A DNA stretch of 64,000 nucleotides, taken from assembly GCA_958349535.1 (NCBI GenBank), contig CATWDJ010000001.1, positions 139,290 to 203,289 on the forward strand, in the 5' to 3' direction. Below the pieces are notes generated by a model. That model had not been told where the DNA came from. It did not search any database and saw only the letters and a program-made list of their open reading frames with translations. How positions within the stretch are numbered: the stretch's first letter is position 1; each line of letters begins with the position of its first letter. Source of the stretch: Maccoyibacter sp900556645 (GTDB lineage: Bacteria; Bacillota; Clostridia; Lachnospirales; Lachnospiraceae). Shown one piece after another: positions 60,004 to 64,000 of the stretch. The translations under genes and the position numbers were made by a program.

Positions 60004-60461
60004 ACCGGATAACTCCTTTCAAATTTCAATGTTTTTAAGGAATCTTCTGTACAAAAAACAATTTGATGTGTGGGATATTTGAATTTAACTAATTCCCAAA
60101 AAGCTTCTTTTGAAATTTTTTCTGCCATGTAATCTTCAATATAATCCCAAATAGTATCGTCAGCCATGGCTCCTTCTACGATATCATAATTATGATTTAT
60201 ACCTCTGCGACAATCCACAATAAATTGAAGCCATTCTTCTGACATATCATCAAATATCTTGATTTTCAATTTAGGGTCTGAGGTATACTGATATTTATTA
60301 ACAATGTGATGTTCCTTTTTGGTTAACGCCCATCGTTTTGCTTGTCTTTCAAGTATTGTGCAATAAAACCCATAACCGAAATCTTTATAATACCCATTTG
60401 TTAAAATTTTTGGCTCATCAACTGTAACATTGCTTCCATGAAATAATATCAAATTTGTCAC
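60000..60461 (-). CDS. DUF3990 protein, predicted ADP-ribosyltransferase-like
   Basis: 153 residues. Starts LILFHGSNVTVDEPKIL, then YKDFGYGFYCTILERQAKRWA, and ends THQIVFCTEDSL. This pattern is that of the DUF3990 family, thought to have an ART-like fold with His (residue 8), Tyr/Phe and Gln/Glu positions binding NAD. Candidates for toxins or effector enzymes. It overlaps its partner gene. No catalytic assay can be claimed from sequence. Confidence 0.78.
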   Translation of the reverse strand: MTNLILFHGSNVTVDEPKILTNGYYKDFGYGFYCTILERQAKRWALTKKEHHIVNKYQYTSDPKLKIKIFDDMSEEWLQFIVDCRRGINHNYDIVEGAMADDTIWDYIEDYMAEKISKEAFWELVKFKYPTHQIVFCTEDSLKTLKFERSYPV

Positions 60462-60839
60462 TCTATTCCTCCATTCACAAATTCCATCGGTGTAAATCTT
60501 AATCCATTTATTACTTTTTCTTTATCTGTATCACAAAATCCCAATTTATGATATATGGGAACGGCATATGGAGAAGAATTTACCGTTATTTTACCAGCAG
60601 GACAATCTTTCCATATAGCTTGAAATAACTGTTTACCGATTCCTTTTTCCTGATATTGACCGTCTACAAAAAACAACGCAATGTGAGTTCCTTGGTTTCG
60701 GGTAGCAATGACACCAAAATTCCTCTATACCTTCTTTGGTATAATCAGGTGCCTCGTACTGAAGAAACACTTGCCAAACCAGAGATAATGCTTCCGATAA
60801 TTCCTTATGATTTAATTCTTTCACCGATACGTTTTGCAT
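60458..60839 (-). pseudogene. GNAT acetyltransferase gene broken by an internal deletion
   Basis: The first part reads MQNVSVKELNHKELSEALSL and on to DYTKEGIEEF; the frame then changes at about 60720. In the other frame the sequence continues GVIATRNQGTHIALFFVDG and QYQEKGIGKQLFQAI to the end. The middle of a GNAT domain, about 40-50 residues in intact relatives, is missing at the joint. The gene is thus a deletion plus frameshift, and the remaining 72-residue open frame lacks its acetyl-CoA N-terminal half. Confidence 0.82.
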
Positions 60840-60868
60840 GAAAATTACCTCAGTAAATATGATTTTTA

Positions 60869-61186
60869 TTATGAGATTGTTATTATTAAAAGAGATACCA
60901 TTATACACCCTACCAAATTAATCCACACAAATATCTTTCGGTATTTATTTTGATAATCTTTTTTATCAGATATTTTTGCTTTCTGGTTTTGAGTCATTCG
61001 CCATGTCGCCGGAAACAACCCACATATAAGAAAAATTATGTACCATAAAATTCCCATAAAAGCTAAAATCACAAGGGTTCCGATATTATAATCATCTGTT
61101 AAGATTTCCGTTATAATTGATAAAATGACTATCATAAATGATATCATATTAATTATTTTTTCGGGTTTATTATAATGTCCTTCCAT
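60869..61186 (-). CDS. Small membrane protein of unknown function
   Basis: 105 residues. Three hydrophobic segments: about 11-30, 38-58 and 86-104, with a basic loop (TQNQKAKISDKKDYQNKYRK) between the last two. No known family is recognised. Its stop lies just upstream of the broken GNAT gene. Confidence 0.6.
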   Translation of the reverse strand: MEGHYNKPEKIINMISFMIVILSIITEILTDDYNIGTLVILAFMGILWYIIFLICGLFPATWRMTQNQKAKISDKKDYQNKYRKIFVWINLVGCIMVSLLIITIS

Positions 61187-61423
61187 AAAAACACTCTACA
61201 ACCTTCTGTCTGTTATCTATGATATTTAGTTTCTATTCCAAATGTATATACAATCATTTTAGCGTTCCTCAAATATCGCAAATACTTTCATACATTCGTC
61301 ACAGTATCCTCCCTGTCCCTTTGTTCTCAATGAAACTTCCTGGACATTTTATATCTTATCCTCCCTCACGTTTATATAGCAATACAAAATAGATAATGTC
61401 TTTCTTATATGGTAATCAAATTT

Positions 61424-61762
61424 TTATTTCAAATATTTCATTTTCAACTGCTGATGGTACCAAATCATAAAAATCACAGGTATTATTAATCCCCCAATCA
61501 TTGGCAGGACTGCCCAAATGGAATCGCCAATGGCAGTTCCAATGAAAAATGAGATAAGAATCACAATTCCATAGATTAGCCACATCATTCCGTGTTTTTT
61601 GTTCCAAGCTTTTACGTCTGTGATATTTTCTGCTTTCGGCGGTTTTTCACCTGAATAGAACCCCACCGGGTCTTTGCTCTTTAACTGCAGAATCCCTATA
61701 CCCATCATAATCAACGCCACCAACGCATATATCACAAAGCCGATGATATTCTCTGCCGTCAT
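61424..61762 (-). CDS. Conserved-type three-helix membrane protein
   Basis: 112 residues with hydrophobic segments at about 7-26, 58-78 and 82-104. Between the first two is a distinctive conserved-looking loop, DPVGFYSGEKPPKAENI and VKAWNKKHGMMW, resembling a group of uncharacterised Clostridial membrane proteins with SdpI-like features. Function unknown. The stretch 61187-61423 upstream of its end holds no feature that I can see. Confidence 0.72.
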   Translation of the reverse strand: MTAENIIGFVIYALVALIMMGIGILQLKSKDPVGFYSGEKPPKAENITDVKAWNKKHGMMWLIYGIVILISFFIGTAIGDSIWAVLPMIGGLIIPVIFMIWYHQQLKMKYLK

Positions 61763-61796
61763 AATGCACCTCCGCTAATAAGAAATTTAAGATTTG

Positions 61797-62276
61797 TCAT
61801 TTATGATACGGTTCCCCATTCATAATCCGGTAGCTCCGATACACCTGTTCCAACAGAATCACACGCATCAACTGGTGAGGAAACGTCATCTTAGAAAAGC
61901 TGAGTTTTTCGTTTGCTCTTTTTAACACTTCTTCCGACAATCCCAAAGAGCCGCCGATGACAAAAACAATACTACTTTTTCCACGAACCCCTAATTTCTG
62001 GATGTTTTTTGACAATTCCACAGAATCCTGCATTTTTCCATCAATGGCAAGTGCAATGACATAATCTTCTTCCCGTATTTTGGATAAAATGCGATTCCCC
62101 TCTTTCTCTTTAATTTGATTCTCTACGGTTTCGCTCGCTCCGTCCGGAGTCTTTTCATCAGCCACTTCTACGATTTCTAACTTACAGTATCGGCTGAGTC
62201 TCTTTTGATACTCGCCTATGGCATCCCGATAAAATTTTTCTTTTACTTTTCCTACGCATAAGATTGTGATTTTCAT
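61797..62276 (-). CDS. rlmH: 23S rRNA pseudouridine(1915) N3-methyltransferase
   Basis: 159 residues of SPOUT fold: MKITILCVGKVKEKFYRDAIGEYQKRLSRY at the start in blocks, IVFVIGGSLGLSEEVL, SFSKMTFPHQLMRVILLEQVYRSYRIMNG in the knot. Methylates the pseudouridine of helix 69. The start is fixed by the conserved MKITILCVGK. No ribosome site precedes it, and an extended -10 lies seven bases upstream, so the mRNA may be leaderless. Confidence 0.96.
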   Translation of the reverse strand: MKITILCVGKVKEKFYRDAIGEYQKRLSRYCKLEIVEVADEKTPDGASETVENQIKEKEGNRILSKIREEDYVIALAIDGKMQDSVELSKNIQKLGVRGKSSIVFVIGGSLGLSEEVLKRANEKLSFSKMTFPHQLMRVILLEQVYRSYRIMNGEPYHK

Positions 62277-62283
62277 ATGAGAA

Positions 62284-62313
62284 ATTATAGCATATTCCGG
62301 CTCCTTTCCACAA
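62284..62313 (-). promoter_or_regulatory. Extended -10 promoter placed for leaderless rlmH mRNA
   Basis: On the minus strand, TTGTGG (62313-62308), 18 bases, and TGCTATAAT with its TATAAT at 62289-62284. The expected start of transcription coincides with the A of the ATG at 62276. Confidence 0.55.
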
Positions 62314-62329
62314 TACTTACAAAATATAC

Positions 62330-62358
62330 TTTCTTAGCTGTGCGAAAAGTGATATACT
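62330..62358 (+). promoter_or_regulatory. Probable promoter of xpt
   Basis: TATACT at 62353-62358, with TTTCTT 17 bases upstream as a weak -35. The short leader (about 22 bases) has no purine riboswitch. Confidence 0.4.
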
Positions 62359-62385
62359 GTAAAAAAATGTACGAGGTGTCAGAGA

Positions 62386-62967
62386 ATGAAACTATTAGAA
62401 GATATGATAAAAGAACGGGGAAAAGCCATCAACGAAGATATTTTAAAGGTGGACAGCTTCATTAACCATCAGGTGGATGCAGAGCTGATGCAGCAGATTG
62501 GAGCAGAATTTGCCAGCCATTTCGCAAATCAGGGAATTACAAAGGTTGCCACGATTGAAAGCTCCGGTATTGCACCGGCACTTATGACTTCCCTTGCGTT
62601 GAATGTTCCGATGCTTATTTTAAAGAAGCAGCCGTCTAAAGTATTAAACCAGAATCTCTATCAGACCGTTGTAACTTCTTATACAAAGGGGACAAGCTAT
62701 GAGTTGACTCTTTCTAAGGATTTTATTGATGAAAATGACCACGTTCTGATTATTGACGATTTCTTGGCCAACGGAGAAGCAGCTACCGGTGCTATTCGAT
62801 TAATTCGCAAAGCACATGCTACGATCGCCGGAGTGGGGATTCTGATTGAGAAATCCTTCCAACCGGGACACGAAAAATTAAAAGAACAGGGCATCGATGT
62901 TTATTCCCTTGCCAGAATCGCAAAGATGGGTGAGAATCATATAGAATTTGTAGAAGATGAAGCCTAA
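62386..62967 (+). CDS. xpt: Xanthine phosphoribosyltransferase
   Basis: 193 residues. The PRPP-binding motif is VLIIDDFLANGEA, with SSGIAPALMTSLALNVPML and LSKDFIDENDHVL. Salvages xanthine to XMP. The ATG has a CGAGGTG site. No guanine/xanthine riboswitch is seen upstream, unlike many Firmicute xpt genes. Divergent from rlmH and followed by an intrinsic terminator. Confidence 0.96.
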   Translation: MKLLEDMIKERGKAINEDILKVDSFINHQVDAELMQQIGAEFASHFANQGITKVATIESSGIAPALMTSLALNVPMLILKKQPSKVLNQNLYQTVVTSYTKGTSYELTLSKDFIDENDHVLIIDDFLANGEAATGAIRLIRKAHATIAGVGILIEKSFQPGHEKLKEQGIDVYSLARIAKMGENHIEFVEDEA

Positions 62968-62970
62968 CAT

Positions 62971-63003
62971 AAAGGACGAAAGTATTTGCTTTCGTCCTTT
63001 TTC
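62971..63003 (+). terminator. Terminator of xpt
   Basis: AAAGGACGAAAG (62971-62982) pairs with CTTTCGTCCTTT (62989-63000), followed by more T. Confidence 0.88.
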
Positions 63004-63825
63004 TTATATATTCTCTGTTTCTTCGGTTCCTGCCTGTGAAATCAAACGGATAATGCCATAGCCTGCTACCAGCATCAAAATACAGATAACCCATTCGATT
63101 CCTCTCGGTTTTCCGGAGAAAATTTCCGTAACCGACCCTAAAACAAACCCCAAAATCATCAAATAAGTGGGTTGTGGATAACGGGTCATTGCCATTTCTA
63201 AGAATTTTGTGGTCAAAATAATTCCCAACAATATTCCAGCACCAAAGGGAATCAGAATTCCCAATCGAAAACTACCGATGGCTTCTACTACTGTCTCATA
63301 GATTCCCATAACCAAAAGCATAAAAGAAACACTGATACCCGGTAAAACCAAAGCGATTGCGGCAAGAAAACCGGCAATCAATAAGATTAAAAACCCTGCA
63401 TTTCCTGTCTCCTGTCCCATTCCGTTTTGAGGAAAACGACTCATCAGCAATACAATTAAAATACCCAGAACCAGATAAAAAAGTGCCTTGAAAGAAAATC
63501 CTTCGACCTGTGCCTTTTGATACATCAGAGGAATCCCTCCTGCCACTGCTCCCAGAAAAAAGTACAGCATCATCCTAGGATATGCCTCTATGAGATATAG
63601 CAAAGGATTGGCAAATAACACCATTCCCAAAATTCCTCCCATTGAAAATGTACCCAGAAAAAGCAGATTTTTTCCCTTTTGTTTGCCAAAAGAACTGACA
63701 GCGGTAACCAGTTTGTCATAGATTCCCAGTATCATTGCCATGGAACCGCCGCTAACGCCCGGCACCAGCATGGTACTGCCCACAAACATACCCTTCCATA
63801 AAGTATGAACCATGTTTTTTTCCAT
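63004..63825 (-). CDS. DUF368 membrane protein
   Basis: 273 residues with about eight helices. The family N-terminus GMFVGSTMLVPGVSGGSMAMILGIYDKLV is present, followed by the repeated-half pattern AALALVLPGISVSFMLLVMGIYETV. DUF368 proteins are widespread and, in some bacteria, move undecaprenyl phosphate across the membrane (PopT family), so a lipid-carrier role is likely. Confidence 0.92.
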   Translation of the reverse strand: MEKNMVHTLWKGMFVGSTMLVPGVSGGSMAMILGIYDKLVTAVSSFGKQKGKNLLFLGTFSMGGILGMVLFANPLLYLIEAYPRMMLYFFLGAVAGGIPLMYQKAQVEGFSFKALFYLVLGILIVLLMSRFPQNGMGQETGNAGFLILLIAGFLAAIALVLPGISVSFMLLVMGIYETVVEAIGSFRLGILIPFGAGILLGIILTTKFLEMAMTRYPQPTYLMILGFVLGSVTEIFSGKPRGIEWVICILMLVAGYGIIRLISQAGTEETENI

Positions 63826-63945
63826 AAATACTCCTCTATCATCTTAATTCTTATTTTTTCTCTGGAAATTATAAAGAAGTCTATGTTCCGGTGCAAGCAA
63901 TTTACGATACCTTAGCAGATTATTAACGGAAAGATGGTTTATCTT

Positions 63946-63969
63946 AATAAAAATAGTGTCTTCGACACT
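63946..63969 (-). terminator. Terminator of a minus-strand gene beyond the window
   Basis: AGTGTC (63955-63960) and GACACT (63964-63969) form a hairpin with a TTC loop; on the minus strand it is followed by ATTTTTATT. Confidence 0.6.
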
Positions 63970-63981
63970 TCAGCTCCCCTG

Positions 63982-64000
63982 CCCCTCAATCTTTGAGGGG
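63982..64000. repeat. Short hairpin at the window end
   Basis: CCCCTCAA (63982-63989) and TTGAGGGG (63993-64000) form a perfect stem; no T-run is visible within the window. It may be part of a terminator or repeated element that continues past the edge. Confidence 0.5.

Noticed and set aside
62277..62385. Purine riboswitch upstream of xpt
   Set aside because: The gap is only 109 bases and lacks the paired loops and core of the purine aptamer.
1..64000. tRNA, rRNA genes and CRISPR arrays
   Set aside because: None was recognised on either strand by reading; no tandem spaced repeats or cas-type genes were seen.

Overview
The window looks like a chromosomal segment of a low-to-mid GC Gram-positive anaerobe of the class Clostridia, most likely a Lachnospiraceae-type gut bacterium. 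This is inferred from gene content and order: sporulation-type genes (yqfC, yqfD, a SpoVB-like flippase), a DUF3048 (YerB) lipoprotein, a combined mreBCD / PBP2 / minCDE / rodA cell-shape locus, mutS-mutL-miaA in a row, and strong AGGAGG-type ribosome binding sites. No rRNA, tRNA or CRISPR array was seen.

Layout: 1-2977 (+) is housekeeping: the 3' part of pheT, then queA and a PilZ protein. 2978-18695 is an accessory island. It opens with a ~550-bp imperfect palindrome and a perfect consensus promoter. These precede a Tad/archaellum-like pilus or secretion locus with a CpaF/TadA-type ATPase, a two-module TadB/TadC-like platform, and at least four tiny proteins sharing a Met-x-x-Phe-Met-x-x-Tyr-Gly hydrophobic N-terminus. 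It continues with larger pilin-like proteins and a 1354-residue secreted subtilisin-like protease with Listeria-Bacteroides-type repeats. After that come a candidate type I toxin-antitoxin locus with convergent promoters and a shared terminator, a broken and two intact XRE regulators, two paralogous membrane-anchored coiled-coil proteins on the minus strand, a decayed nuclease gene, a YefM-YoeB toxin-antitoxin pair, a possible small RNA and several small unknown genes.

18696-57772 is almost entirely minus-strand core genome. It runs through lspA/rluD, aroB, the ylmH-sepF-yggS division cluster, a HlyD-like adaptor, and the elongation/division locus (mreB-mreC-mreD-PBP2-minC-minD-minE-rodA-mgsA-dac). 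It goes on with radC, a PLP lyase, miaA, mutL, mutS, two flavoproteins, a SpoVB/MurJ-like flippase, yerB, and the yqfC-yqfD-phoH-(7TM HD-like)-ybeY operon. It ends with a pyrimidine nucleoside phosphorylase, a G3P-oxidase-like flavoprotein and an AlkD-like protein. 57769-61762 is a small variable stretch of acetyltransferases, a transglutaminase-like protein, a DUF3990 gene pair, a GNAT pseudogene and membrane proteins. 61797-64000 has rlmH (probably leaderless) divergent from xpt, and a DUF368 protein.

The most interesting candidate system is the pilus-like locus at 3.7-12.8 kb. It has an assembly motor and platform but no recognisable classical prepilin or prepilin peptidase in the window. 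Instead it carries a family of minimal Tyr-Gly-leader peptides, and it lies next to a c-di-GMP-type PilZ gene. A second candidate is the type I toxin locus at 12.9-13.3 kb, whose two converging transcripts would begin with nearly the same sequence.
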